64,000 nucleotides of DNA from Lunularia cruciata. Taxonomy: Eukaryota; Streptophyta; Marchantiopsida; Lunulariales; Lunulariaceae. Shown piece after piece: positions 22,389 to 33,667 of this stretch; position 1 is the stretch's first letter, and each line of letters starts with the position of its first letter. The notes beneath the pieces are model-generated. The model made no database searches and was not told the DNA's origin. It was given only the letters and a program-made list of their open reading frames with translations. Where the stretch lies: assembly GCA_948567375.1 (NCBI GenBank), contig OX419759.1:30357493-30421492 (forward strand), given 5' to 3'. Position numbers and translations under genes: made by a program.

Positions 22389-23205
22389 AATATCTCCATG
22401 ATTAGGGGTCCAATAGGACATGTTTTCTCTCAATGGAAATGTCTTCTCAAGGGCTTTCCATAAACACCAAAATTATGCTGTTTGGAAGTCTATACCAAAA
22501 TATACAACCATCTAAAGACACCACTAGGTTGGGAACTTTGAGATGACACCACAATATGATTGGAGTGGAACAAACCATCGGAGTGGTATAAACCTTCAAG
22601 ATGGAACGTACACTTCAAGGTCAATATCTTTCTGATTATATAACCAAATGGTGTGTAATTTATCTCATTGGAAGCATATTCTCAAGAGATTTCCATGAAA
22701 ACTAAAATCATTTCATTTGAATCTTTTTAGTGGAATTTACTTCTAAATGAAAATACCATTAGGTTGGGATGACATCACAACATAATCAGACTAGTATAGA
22801 CCATTGGAGCAGTACATACCTTTGGGGTAGAATAAAAGTTTTGAGGTTGATATCTCTACAATTATGGGTTCAAATGTGATGTGCTTTACTTGGTTGGAAG
22901 CATTTCTCAAGGGTTTTCAATAGAGACCAAAATCATGATATTTAGAGCTTTATAGCAAAATTTAAAGCAATCTAAAGACACCATTGAGGGATAACACCAC
23001 AACCCCATTGGAGTGGAACAGACCATCATAGTGGTAAAGAACTGTGGATGGAATAGACAATTTGGTGTTGATATCTCCATGCATATAAATTCAAATGGGG
23101 CATGGTATATTTTGTTGGAAATGTCCTCTCAAGGGCTTTCTATGAAGACAAAAATCACAACATTTGGAGCTATATAGTTGAAACAGTGACCACTAAAGAC
23201 ACATG
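22389..23205. repeat. ~225-bp tandem array, four units
   Basis: Units begin near 22389, 22623, 22849 and 23070 at the motif (A/G)ATATCTC. Each then carries a GGNTTC/CAAATG segment, a 'TTGGAA...TCTCAAG(G)GCTTTC' segment, 'AAAATCA', 'AAAGACACCA', and (units 1 to 3) 'GATGACACCACAA' and 'GGAGTGGAACA'. Spacing is 234, 226 and 221 bp. The units are well diverged, so this is an old local amplification or a piece of a satellite. Confidence 0.75.
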
Positions 23206-24080
23206 TGACAATGGTTGACACTTGTGGCTTGACACCTTTTGTCTGTCATTCAACAATAGTTGGGACTTTTGGTGATAGAGAGTGTTTTTGGTGATTGGCT
23301 GATTGAGAGACAATTTGATGGATCATAAGTTTGGCACTGATCAATTGATAGGAGTGGAGGAGAAGTGTTTGAGTGTTCAAGATTTTGAAAAGAGGGTTTG
23401 AGAGGTAGGAAGTTCTAAATTGATTGGATGGGATAATTGGAGAGACTGAGTTTGAACAAAAAGGGTTCTTGATCAACATATTGGAGGAAGATGGAGGATT
23501 TCTAGGAATTATATTTGATTTAGAAAGAGGAAGATTTTTGATAGTCAAGAAAGAATCATAAGAGATTGATAAGAAGTGAGCATAAAAAAATTATACTTCA
23601 TATACCTATAAAGAGTGCTGTACTTTGAAAAATTCCTTGAGTAAATATCTTGAGTTTAATAAATTTCTTGAATTAAAGGTGTTTTGATACATTTTAAATA
23701 TAACTAAAATACTAAACAATGCTAAGAAGGTTGCAAGTCCATAAGACTTGAGTTCTAATATTTACTCCAGTTTAATCTTGGGTATAGGGCATATGGGAAT
23801 CAGCAAGGATGTACTCTATACAAAGTCCATCTTCTCCCAAAAATTTATTTCAAATTCTTGTTACAAAGGGAGCATCTCCTCAGGTCATCTTACATGCACA
23901 AATTTCTCAGATTATAAATATTTGGTGATTAAGAAACCATTATGGGATTATGATTTTAATATTTCATCTGCACAAATCCCCCAATCAACAACCTTCCATC
24001 CTTAGATATTTATTTTCAAATGTGATCTCATTGCTTATTACTCCTCACTTTTGTGAGAGGTTCAATAATCTGTTTGGGGC
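23206..24080. other. Relic DNA without recognised gene
   Basis: Short frames on both strands with no motif (for example 23246-23548 minus, Ser-rich and low complexity). Nothing assigned. Confidence 0.4.
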
Positions 24081-24088
24081 TAGCACAT

Positions 24089-24115
24089 TGTGTGTGTGTG
24101 TGTGTGTGTGTGTGT
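24089..24115. repeat. (TG)n microsatellite
   Basis: Twenty-seven bases of uninterrupted TG dinucleotides. Confidence 0.95.
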
Positions 24116-24959
24116 ATGGTGCAACAAATTGGATTCCTATTCTAGTACAAATCCTTATTTCTAGACACAATAGTTGGTGTGCTACACACACCCAAAAAAT
24201 GTCATTCCATTATGGATATTAGTGTAAAATTGGTGTAGATAAACTTGGTTTCTATTCTCTTATACTATCCTGGGTTGCAAGGCTAAGACACATCACACCA
24301 AACTATGTTCAATTGTTTCTTCCAAGCTCTATATGTTAATATTTTATATTATAATAACAAATCTTTGTAATTGTGTTCAAGGATTCCAGAAACAATATTT
24401 TGATTGCTTCCTCCATATTAATTCTTTTGCTTGACTAATATCAATCCTAACTTGTCATTTCCTAAATTTGGCAAAAAATGGGTATTATAGCAGAGTACCA
24501 AGGTTAACTACATGGTGAGGTTCTTCCAATGCTTGAGGTAGAACTACCAATGAGTGAGTGTGGATTGACAAGCTGGCAAACTTATAGGAGTTCAAACAAA
24601 AGGTTGGATAAAGCCTATGTGAGGCATACACTCATAAGACATGGTTGATCAATATGGCTTTAAAGGTTATTGAGACATAGACTATCTAGTTCAAGTATGG
24701 GAAACTAGATAGAAAGCTAAGATGTAGAGTACATTATGCTATGTTATTACATGTGACCTCACCAACTTTGACAATTGTCTTTGGTTTAATAGAGTGTATT
24801 GCTTAACATGGTGGAAGAGAGAATGACAACATTTGGATTTGAAAGGGAGATCTCAGCTACAATGTTCTTCTAGGATGTAGTAGAGTACCCCACATTGTGT
24901 TGGCTTTCAAGAGTAGAGTGGAAAACCCCAATCTTATGGAGGAAGTGGAGGGCCTAGGC

Positions 24960-25250
24960 ACTAGACCCTTACTCTTAGGTTTTGGTCAACAAAAATCATA
25001 AAGTGGTGGTGTTGCTTGTTAGACTTGTAGTGGACCTCACCACAATTGCAATTGTACCCCAAGTAATGGGCATGATACCTCTAGAGCACCATATCCAACC
25101 TAGAGATGGTATGACCATTGCCATAGATTTTATCATTAATGATCAATGCTCTAACTTACATCCAAAGTTATGAGATGGTAGGATTACTAAGTAGGAAAAA
25201 AAGTGGCCACAAGTCATGAAAGACAAGGTGGTAGATGTGGTGGTAGAGGA
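24960..25250 (+). pseudogene. Possible gag nucleocapsid relic
   Basis: One frame reads C-x-x-CSGPHHNCNC with a stop in the first gap, which fits CX2C followed by H and C as in a gypsy zinc knuckle. A Gly-rich GGRCGG-like stretch follows just before 25253. The upstream 24500-24960 may be capsid sequence but is too decayed to call. Confidence 0.25.
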
Positions 25251-25252
25251 TA

Positions 25253-25715
25253 TGTAACACCCATTGGTGCATGTATGCTCTAATATGATATTTAATTTGG
25301 TATTGTAAGTAATTGAGAGATATTATTTATATAGGGTTAAAAAAATCTTTTAAATTGACCATGATTAGCTAGACTTAGTCATAGCTAAGATAAAGATGAC
25401 TCTACTTTAGAGGAAGGTGAAAGAGTGAGCACCACTATTTTGAATTCTAGTGTATTAACTTGGTAGTATTCTTATGTGTTTGGCTTTGAGGAACTAATTG
25501 AGAACTCTTTGACCCACAAACCTTTTTGGTTTAGGTTTTATATAGTCCAAAGATAAGCCATGTGAAGGAATCCTTGCCTTAGTAGTTGGATCAAGATAAG
25601 ACCACATGTTTAGGGGATGATTCTATTGAGTTTGGATATTCCTTTAGATGAATTTTTGCCTAGTAATTTGAGTTACTATGGTAATTAGTAACATTTGTGT
25701 GTAACTAATTCACAT
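25253..25715 (+). repeat. Truncated family-2 LTR
   Basis: Starts TGTAACACCCATT and follows the first two thirds of the family-2 LTR in the same order as 39602-40284, including the 'gattagctagacttagtcat' type stretch and the 'gagaactctttgacccaca' type segment. It loses similarity at about 25715 (GTAACTAATTCACA). No 4-bp duplication can be checked because the right end is missing. Confidence 0.8.
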
Positions 25716-25756
25716 CTAGTAGAGGCACAATAATTGCTCTTATTTTTGATGCAACC

Positions 25757-26440
25757 ATGATTACTTGGATTGAGCATCTAGAGCAAAGATCAGCTAGTAT
25801 GATTATAATTCAAAGGAGATTTGATTCAAGTGCTAAGGCTTCTATCTCTTATGCTAGTGATAGAGATGTCCTTGACTTCATGTGCAGATTAACACAAGTA
25901 GATGCATTTATTGTAGTGTTTAGGAGTGAAATATGTGCTTTTGAGCCTAGAAAAGCATTAATGGAGTTAGAACTACAAAGGGAGGAGCTAGTAGATAGGT
26001 CAAACTTCCCTAGTCTTTCATATTTTATAAGGCACTATAGATCTCATCCATAACTCCTAGATGTTCTAGTGTAGGTGTGTTAGATGGAGATGGAGAGTAA
26101 GATAGATTAGATGCTAGTAAGCCACCTAATTCTACCTAGGCTTTGTCTAGCACAACGTTGGGGGTGGGTTAGCTATTTATGCACTCCCTTTTGTTCTCAA
26201 CCAACAACATGTTTACATTGGGAATTGACCTAGCTCTAGTGTTTTGGTTGGTTGCTACCCTTTGTGAGAGTAGTGATGGTGTGGATATTAATTTTAGTGT
26301 AAAGATGATTGATGATGAAGCCAACTTTGTTGAGTAACATGGGATATATTTGACTACAAATGACTTGTGGTAGGTGACATTTGCTAGATTAGAGAAGTTA
26401 CTTACTAGACCTGCATTTGAGACAACTAGATTTACACTTG
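25757..26440 (+). pseudogene. Probable N-terminal part of the methyltransferase-bearing gypsy relic
   Basis: A 98-codon frame (25757-26053) is charged and helical (RKALMELELQREELVDR), followed by broken frames up to the protease. Position upstream of protease suggests gag, but I recognise no knuckle or capsid motif. Assignment rests on context only. Confidence 0.3.
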
Positions 26441-26890
26441 TCCTTTGGGATAACCAAAGTGGGATTTTTAGTTTGGTTGGACCTCCAAGGAAGGTCTATA
26501 CACCATAGAAGATCTTATTAGACTTTAGTGCTGAGTTTGTATGTTAGGAAAGGGTGTAGTTCTTTATCTTGGGCTATGGAAGACCAATGTTGAGAGGGGT
26601 CCATTTCATATCCAAACATCTTTAGGAGATGATTCCATACAATACATCACACATGAGGAGCTCATTATCTATATTTAGCCTGGTCATTTGACTACTAGTT
26701 CTATGATGAGAGTCCATGCCATTACAACAATACCAAAGTTCTACAATGTGTTATTTGATGGAGCAATGTCATATCCCATGGGTTTCAATATTGACTCCTA
26801 GGAGGAGACAACTTCTTATAGGCAAGGTTGGCAATTGAGTGAGGGACAAGTGTGTTGCTTACCCATATGTTTTAGTAGTGGTAGTTTTGG
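26441..26890 (+). pseudogene. Retropepsin-like protease relic
   Basis: A frame with LVGPPRKVYTP, then LLDFSAEF at about 26515-26540, where related elements have a D-S-G-A-E active site. It continues through PFHIQTSLGDD, TIPKFYNVLFDGAMSYPMGF and SYRQGW, with isolated stops. The order of active-site loop, beta strands and a (N)YD(V)L-x-G-x-x-x-x-x-P-x-G-F segment is that of plant gypsy aspartic proteases. The active-site Ser and Gly are altered. It lies directly upstream of the methyltransferase relic. Confidence 0.6.
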
Positions 26891-27119
26891 ATCCTGCAAT
26901 TACGGACCATGGCATCAATCTTAACATTCAATGGTTCCTTTACTTGTCTTGGTGAGTTACTAGAAGATACTTTGGTACCAAAGGAGATCATTCAGATTTG
27001 GAGTATGAGTGGAGTTTTTCCAACCACCTTGGATGTTCTATTATGGAATCTTGATGAGGAGTTGCAACATCATGCATAAAGGTTGGTAAAATAGGCTTCA
27101 AGTTTAGCTTTTGTACCAC

Positions 27120-28332
27120 CAATAGACTTTGATAATGCTCATCCAGAGTCTATTACCTTGTTATCTTTGGAGACCTCACCTATTGCTTGGCAATATTTGA
27201 TAGAGGAAGTATGCCTATAGAATTTTTTTGGCAGGATTAGCATTGGACTAGTTGCAATATTGTAGGCAAGCATCTATTTTCAAAGGTACTTGAATGTGGA
27301 GAGGGATGAGATTGCTAGATAAAGTTTTGCTACATCATGTGGCTCTCTTGGCATAATGATATTTGAAGCATTACCAATGTTTGCAATTAATGGTTTCCAA
27401 AAGACCATACCATTAAACATTTCCTTGCTAGGGGTATAAAATTTAGAGAGACATGGTAATATTTATTTGGTGATATTTGATGGCCATGTTATAGAATACC
27501 TATGCTAGTTGAGGATAAGGTTTGTAGGATCTCTATTTTGGTATATTTTTGGGAGATGCTATATATACTTCAACATCTCCAAGTCCATAAGTTAGTTCTG
27601 CAATATGCATTTTGGAGAATGTCTCTTTGATGGATGACCCTTGCACATGAGTAATAGCAAGTCTATACATTAGGTTTGGTCTTGGATTGACCAAGTAATG
27701 ATGTTGGATGTGGCTAGAGTTGGATCTCATGCACACCATCTTTATCTTTGGTAAATGAACTGCTTACCTAGAGAGATTTTACAACATACCTATGGTGGTA
27801 TTCAATGATTATCACACCTTCTTGTTGATGATATTTTGGATGTTGGGCACTAGTCTCAAATGGTGTGTGTGGCTAATATGTCACTTATGGCAATTGTGAA
27901 CCTTGTAGGTAGACCAAAGCTACTTTACTTACACTCATGAGTTTCCCAACCTCCCATGCTTATTGAGAGGAGGGGGAGGGGGGGGGGGGGGGTAGGCGGG
28001 CAAGGGCAGGAGCCTTGGACTCGTTTGGGACTCATAATCACAAAAATTGGTGGAGCACACCATCAATGAGAGAGCAAGTGATGGGACTTTGTATTTGTAT
28101 CACCATTGTTTCAGAAATATTAAAGGTATCCAAGCATCAAGTGTTAGGTCAAGCTATTGACCTAAACTATTTGACTTGCATTGTGGACCTTGGATTGGTA
28201 GAGGAATGTGGGATGTGCTTGACAAGCATCAGCACTTGGACATTTGTGAGCTTTATGCCTATCAAGACAATTCAAGTACATGTTGGAGGTGATGGAAGAG
28301 TGGACATGGTATTCTTGGTACATAGCCAATAG
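27120..28332 (+). pseudogene. C5 cytosine DNA methyltransferase relic within a gypsy element
   Basis: Motifs appear in the order and spacing of a C5-cytosine methyltransferase. Motif I is FFGRISIGL (27224-27250), the SAM-binding loop. Motif II is VERDE (27296-27310). Motif IV is WPC with the catalytic Cys (27481-27489). FWEMLYILQHLQ follows at 27547-27582. Motif VI is LENV (27612-27623). Motif VIII is RVGSHAHHLYLW (within 27707-27751). The C-terminal part is REQVMG (28069-28086) and LGQAIDLN (28144-28167). Frames change near 27478, 27590 and 27700 and several stops occur. The last third (28015-28332) is still open. Protease lies upstream; the RT that should follow is absent, cut by decay and by chromovirus B. 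The catalytic Cys and ENV survive, but the gene is dead. Confidence 0.75.
27978..27992 (+). repeat. Poly-G tract
   Basis: Fifteen consecutive G, set in a longer G-rich stretch (about 27966-28010) with further GGG runs. It lies inside the methyltransferase relic between motif VIII and the C-terminal motifs and may have expanded there. Confidence 0.9.
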
Positions 28333-28526
28333 CTATTGGCTAGAATGGTCTACTTGGAGTACATCTAAGTGATCATGGTTTACTTGGGATACACCCTTGG
28401 TCTACTCGGGATGGAACTAGAGGACATGTAGAGCTTGTGGCCAAAGTAGAGGGAGTTTTTGCTTTGAGATTGTGGACTCTAGTAGCTAGGTGCATGACAT
28501 TATTAGTCGTGGTGTAGTAACCAATT
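28333..28526. other. Short unassigned stretch before chromovirus B
   Basis: Continues the methyltransferase element's strand but reads no recognisable protein. Contains several ACTTGG(A/G)(T/A)ACA-like echoes. Confidence 0.4.
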
Positions 28527-29028
28527 TGTAACAATATGGAGTTTACACATGAGTTAGTCAAGACTAACAAAGAAGAAAATAGGCTAAATTAGCCAAGAAT
28601 TATAAGAATATTCTAGAAACATCTAGGAGGGTACTTGGTACCTTCCAAGTATTGAGTAATATGCATGCAAAGTGGCAACTTCTAGAAAGTATCTTCTTTG
28701 GAAGCTTCCTAGATAGCTTAGCTTGCACACCAAGTAGGTGGCTTCTAGAAAAAAAAGCTTCTTAGAAAGCTTCTTGACTAGCTTAGCTTGCATGCCAAGT
28801 AGGTGTTTTCTAGAAGGAAGCTTCTCAAGAAGCTTCTTGGTTAACTTGACTTGCAATTAAAGAAGGCAACTCTTAGAAAACTTCTTGAGAAGTTTCTCCA
28901 GATCCTTGTCTATTCCTTATAAAGAAGAAGCTCATATTAAGTTTTTGGAGTTTCACTCATTCAAGACTCACAATGTGATCTTTCACTCTGATTTTCCATT
29001 CTCCTATTTCTCTCCTTGGTCTTTTAAA
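28527..29028 (+). repeat. 5' LTR of chromovirus B
   Basis: TGTAACAATATGG to CTTTTAAA (terminal CA mutated), 502 bp. It is clearly homologous to the LTRs of A and D but much diverged. A perfect heat-shock element GAATATTCTAGAA survives at 28606-28618, and a TTATAAAG TATA-like box is at 28918-28925. Confidence 0.88.
28606..28618. promoter_or_regulatory. Heat-shock element in the LTR of B
   Basis: GAATATTCTAGAA keeps all nine specified bases of GAANNTTCNNGAA although the surrounding LTR has changed heavily. Confidence 0.65.
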
Positions 29029-29029
29029 T

Positions 29030-29041
29030 TGGTATCAAAGC
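29030..29041 (+). other. Primer-binding site of B
   Basis: TGGTATCAAAGC, one base different from the iMet-tRNA complement in copy A. Confidence 0.85.
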
Positions 29042-29296
29042 AAGAATGGGATGGATGGAATTTATAGATCACCAAATCCATTTCTATCAAACCATTAAAA
29101 TTTTTGTGTCCATATATTACACAAGCGTCATTTCATGAGTTCATCATCTCATGCTTTGGGCAATTTTTTTTTGAATATGACCATCTTGTCCAATGAACCC
29201 TTGGTACTTTAAATTGTAACTTATGGAGAATGTTAGACGTGTTGCTTCTATGTGTAAAATTGAATAAATTATAGATTTTTTGAGAGAGTAATAGCC

Positions 29297-30218
29297 ATGG
29301 TGACAATGTCTAAGGTCATCATGGCTATACAACAACAAATCAAACATCTTACACAATTCTTGGAAGAACAAGATCATCAACAATAGAGCATGAAAAGAGA
29401 GTATCATTTTGAGAAGAAGAAGAGTGAATCTGATTTCCAAAGCCCAATGTATTTGAAGGCAAGAACCCCTTGGACACAATAAAGAATTTTGTGTTTGGTT
29501 ATGAATGATATTTTGAAATTACAAATCTTCAACATGAATGGAGATCAATTCTCTTGGCTTCAAACCAATTGGATGGAGTGGCAAAACTATGGTGGCAATT
29601 TTGAGTGGAGCAAGCTGAAAAACAGTTTGTTATGCCAATCTTGACATAAGAAGAATTCAAGAGCACAATTATTGGGTGATTTTAAGCTATAAATGCCACA
29701 CAATGCGCATAAGATTGGTTGGTAGAATTGAAGCAAATTGGTTTTGTAAGAAGCTACATCACTCAATTCCAAAACACAATAATACAAATTCTAAATATAT
29801 TAGAAGGTGAAGTGGTGTATCTATTTGTGAGGAGCTTGAAGTCATGCACCAAATTGGAAGTGACTATGTGGCAGCCCAAACACTTGAAGAGGGCCATGCA
29901 GTTGGTTGAGCACTTTGATTCCTTGGTTACGACAACTTGGTCTTGACCTCAACTTTCATAAAACCTACCCATACACTACACATAGGTGGAAGAGCCGGCA
30001 CCAATGGAGATTGATGCCATCCAACAAAAACCACTTGGTTTGATAGATATGGAAAGGTTGCAATAAAATGATGGTTGCTTTTATTGTTGCCAAATTAGGC
30101 ATTGCATTGCTAAATGCCCACTCAAAAATGAACAACCTTGACAAATCATATTCATTCAATCATGTTCACTTGAAGTTCATGGAGTGTGATGATTAGGGAA
30201 ATGAAGAATTGTAGTAGG
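29297..30218 (+). pseudogene. gag: gag of chromovirus B, degenerate
   Basis: The ATG context matches the gag start of A. The capsid region is recognisable through QQIKHLTQFLEEQD and the RSYITQFQN segment (which has Gln where A and D have a stop). The knuckle CFYCCQIRHCIAKC at about 30076-30117 keeps all four zinc ligands. Many stops and indels. Confidence 0.8.
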
Positions 30219-30240
30219 AGAACTTGAGCCACCTATTGGG
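30196..30240 (+). promoter_or_regulatory. Decayed frameshift-signal equivalent in B
   Basis: GGGAAAT (30196-30202), a 7-nt spacer, TGTAGTAGG (30210-30218), 13-nt loop, CCTATTGGG (30232-30240). The geometry equals that in A and D, but the stem has weakened to about eight pairs, three of them G-T, with one mismatch. Local frame is lost. Confidence 0.4.
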
Positions 30241-31096
30241 AACTTGATTAGTTCCAATGGGATTGAAGGCTTGACCTATATAAGTTTACTTCACTTGCAA
30301 GGTATGATATTTGATCATGGTTGTAAGATTTTGGTTGATTCTAGAAGTCAAAGAATTGCATGTCTATGCAATTAGCAAAAGAATTAAATATTTCTATCAA
30401 GTCAATAATTGGACATAGATTGATTATGGCGGATTGTAGAAAGGGTTTTGTATTCTATACCTCACATCTTGTTACGTTAAAGATTGAGAAGGAGTATTTG
30501 GAGTGTATCAGGTTTATAATGGCACCTTTACACTATAATGTCATTCTAAGTTTACCTTGGCTTGAATGTCATAAGGGAGAACTCAATTTAATTGTGCTCG
30601 ATGATAAATTCAAGTACAACACCAAGGTAGGAATTACCAAATAAATTGTTTGGCACTTTTGAGTAAGACACCTAAAAATTATGAGTCCTAATATGGGAAG
30701 TTTGTCAATAAAGCAACCATAGAGCAAGCTTTGGAGGAAGATAAGTCTATTTTTGCAATGTGACTCAAGCCCATTGTGCATGAAGAATCTAATGAGTGCC
30801 AAAAGCCTCATCAAGGAATGGTTGATCAAATATTTCAAGAGTTTGTGGATGTGTTTTTGGTAATCTACCTAAGGAATTACCCTTTGATCATGGAATGTCC
30901 TTCAAGATTAAGTTATTGCTAAATACTCCAAGGAATAGACCAATCTTTGGCCCTCACCAAAGAAGTTGGATGAGCTTTGAACAACATTGATAAAGTTGTT
31001 GGAAAAAAATTCATATGATATGGTACATCTCCTTAGGGAGCAACCGTAATATTGGTCCCAAAGAAGGATGGAGGACTTTGCTTTTGTATTGATTGC
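30241..31096 (+). pseudogene. pol: Protease and start of RT of chromovirus B
   Basis: The protease active site reads VDSR instead of VDSG, with a frameshift just after. The frame 30360-30644 matches the protease body of A. The PR-RT linker has a single 60-bp repeat unit (30686-30745). RT begins near 30930 and is cut at 31096 after a FCID-like stretch, where the family-3 LTR begins. Confidence 0.8.
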
Positions 31097-31464
31097 TGTT
31101 ATCATGTTGTGGTTTTCATAGCCCATGAAAAAGTAAATTGGTGTGGTTTATCTTTGTAAAGATGTATTGGATTGTATGACAGATCTCATGTTATTGCCAT
31201 GTGAGCAATCTATGTACATGTATATGATTGGCCACATGGATTATGGTCTTGTCTTCTTTGAGAGCTCTTATGTATATAGGTGGTGGAGAGTTGTGAGGAA
31301 GATGTGTTTTAGTTGGAGGAGTCTCAAGTGAGGGGAGGATGTTGAGAGTGAGAGTTGTAGCAGAACATGGAGGCCGAGCGTCAAAGAGAGCAATGTCCCA
31401 TTGCTCTCTTTGTTGCTCGGCCTCCACGTTCTACTACAAAAAGATGATGGAGATGTCCCATGCT
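31097..31464 (+). repeat. 5' LTR of the family-3 element
   Basis: Starts TGTTATCATG right at the break in chromovirus B. It shares its length with 37683-38008, including 'gtgttttagttggaggagtc' and 'gagatgtcccatgct'. The exact right end is uncertain because the partner lacks the second arm of the hairpin at 31357-31437. Confidence 0.7.
31357..31437. repeat. 38-bp inverted repeat with 5-nt loop
   Basis: Arms 31357-31394 and 31400-31437 match at 34 of 38 positions around the loop GTCCC. It could form a strong RNA or DNA hairpin near the end of the LTR. The 3' LTR keeps only the left arm. Confidence 0.85.
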
Positions 31465-31529
31465 GACAAGAGATCAGACAAGAACATATGAGATCTGGGT
31501 GCTAGTAGCTTAGGAGAGGCGCCCACATT

Positions 31530-33250
31530 ATAGCTTGATCTGGCTGTAGCGCAAATGTTCCAAGCGTTTGCATTATATATGCAACAACAAATTATTGTGG
31601 AACATAAGAAGTCATTGACTTCTAAAGCCTTGCAATCAGTTGTGGGGATGTTGGATCAATTGGATGGGAGGAACATTTTAAAATACCTAAAGTATTACTC
31701 AAGGGAGATAGAGCTAAACAAGGTTCTTGAGTAAGAAATGATAGATATATTTGAGCTTACGGTTATCTTAGAGCTTCATAGATATTTGAAGGAGATTATT
31801 CAAGCTCATGGAGGTAGTTGGGGAGATTTTCTCCTCATCTCAAGGAAAAGTATTGCTTGGAGGATGCAGATAGGGTAACTAAGAAGTCATTCATGGAGTG
31901 GGTGAACAAAGCTGCGAGGGGTTGAGTGCAACTAAGCTATTTTGGGAGTTTGAGAGATAATATTCACAATTGTCTCAAATGGAGAAGATCACGCTTGAGA
32001 GTGACAAGGTGGAAATGTTCCTACAATAAAAAAACATTGAGCTACAAAGGAAGTTGGAATTCTTGCTGGAGGATTGGTCTGAGGATAGTGGATTAACATC
32101 CAATCAGAAGGTGGTCTTGGAAGCCGTGAGTATTCTTGCCAAGCAAGAATATCATAGGAGAAAGGTGATGGTAAGATCAAAAGCAATACCACCGGTGGTT
32201 GCAAGGGCTCTAAGGCAATCAATGACACCTAGTGCAATAGCAAAAAATTGTCCCTAATTCAATTTTCACCACTCCATTACAAAATGATTTGGTGAAAGGG
32301 ATAAGAGATTTGTAAATCAAATTGGCAAGGTTGGAGGAGAAAAGAAGTGGTTCTTAGACCAGAGCGGTGACAAAGCAAGGTTATATCCAAAGGTGAATTT
32401 GGTGTGATATAATTGAACACACCAAGAAGGAGTATGGTGACTTTGCTGATACTCTTTAGCAAGGAGTGGTTTTTTGGAAAGATGGGAAAATTGCATTGAA
32501 AGACACAAGAGAAATCTTGAAAACTAATTTCAAGAAAGGGAGAATGCGGAAGCTATTAGAGGTTTATTACTACTATGAGTAGAGGTAGTAGGAAATAGAG
32601 AAGAAGAATTTTTGAAACATGTAGATTTGGGAAGCATGTGGATAGATGTTCTACATACAATAGAGAAGGGAAAAAATGCAAGAGGAGAATTATTGCAAGT
32701 GGCTATAGAGATTAGGAATGCCACCCAATGGGCTGATCTAGTGGATACTATGTCTATTCATGCCTACTTGGCAAGAATTCAACATGAAGCTCTCATTGAG
32801 AAAAGTGAAGGAGAGATGACATAGAGCTTGGTGATGAGAGATCATCTCAAAAGAGACAATTGAGGATAGATAGACTCGGTCAAGAGGATATCACTCCTTG
32901 CCTTTGGGAAAGGAGTGATACCTCCACAGGAGGAGTTCATGGAGGATACATTTCCTTCTGATTCTAAAAAACCAATGAAGGGGAAGGGGAAAGAGAAGGG
33001 TAAACCACTCACTTACAAGCTTCAATAGGATATTGAAGCAGCTACCGACCTAAAAGAAGTACTAGAAGAAAGAGTACTCAACACTAGGGTGGAGTTTACT
33101 CTTTGGGAGATCCTTGGAATTGTTGAAAGGAGTTTCATGATATCATCATAGACACCATTAAGCATAAACAGAAATTGATAAGAGAAGTTGCTCTATCAAA
33201 TGTTCTTGATACAACGGTTACAAAAGAAGAGGAGTTAGAGTTAGCTTGAT
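31530..33250 (+). pseudogene. gag: gag of the family-3 element, degenerate
   Basis: Recognisable stretches are QMFQAFALYMQQQI, LDQLDGRNILKYLK, a helical segment with LLEDWSEDSGLTSNQK (32054-32257), and a knuckle-like IWCDIIEHTKKE near 32395 in which the first and last Cys are a stop and Tyr. A C-terminal region (32612-32824) has a long helix. Multiple stops. The plus-strand order gag then protease then RT is kept. Confidence 0.6.
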
Positions 33251-33276
33251 GCTGCAACAACTGTAAGGTCAGATTT

Positions 33277-33667
33277 GTGGAGGATGAGGATGATGATGAT
33301 GGTGAGATCTCTAGTCATTATACTAGAGGGTATTGGGCCAAAGCTACTATTGAAACTATAGTCAAGATTGGCAACATGATAGATCCCGTGGTTGCTCTTA
33401 TCAATCACGGATCATTTTCAACATTGTTTCCAAGGAACTCTACAAGCGTGGGAAATGGTCAATTGATACAAAGCATGGTTGGGTGATCAGGGCAAAAAAA
33501 AAACCAAGGGAGAGCTCTATGGTATCTGCCTAGATGAGGGTGAAGGTTGGGGATATAATTATTGAAAAAACTTTCTTTGTTCAAGAGACCACATCATACC
33601 CGGTGATCCTTGGAAAATCATACATTACAACGGTGAGGATGGAGACCAAATTCCTTGATGATGGTTC
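33277..33667 (+). pseudogene. Protease of the family-3 element, 5' part
   Basis: An acidic lead-in, then YWAKATIETIVKIGNM and VVALINHGS. The HGS at the active site points to a D-H-G-S variant with Asp changed to Asn. After a frame change it continues to a 'LGxxYITxxRMET'-type strand. The solo LTR splits it at 33668; the rest resumes at 34364. Confidence 0.55.

Noticed and set aside
24089-24115. TG repeat as a regulatory Z-DNA element
   Set aside because: A simple microsatellite in relic DNA with no gene nearby.
31357-31437. A MITE or DNA transposon with terminal inverted repeats
   Set aside because: The loop is only 5 nt and the left arm is also present in the 3' LTR, so it is part of the LTR rather than an inserted element.
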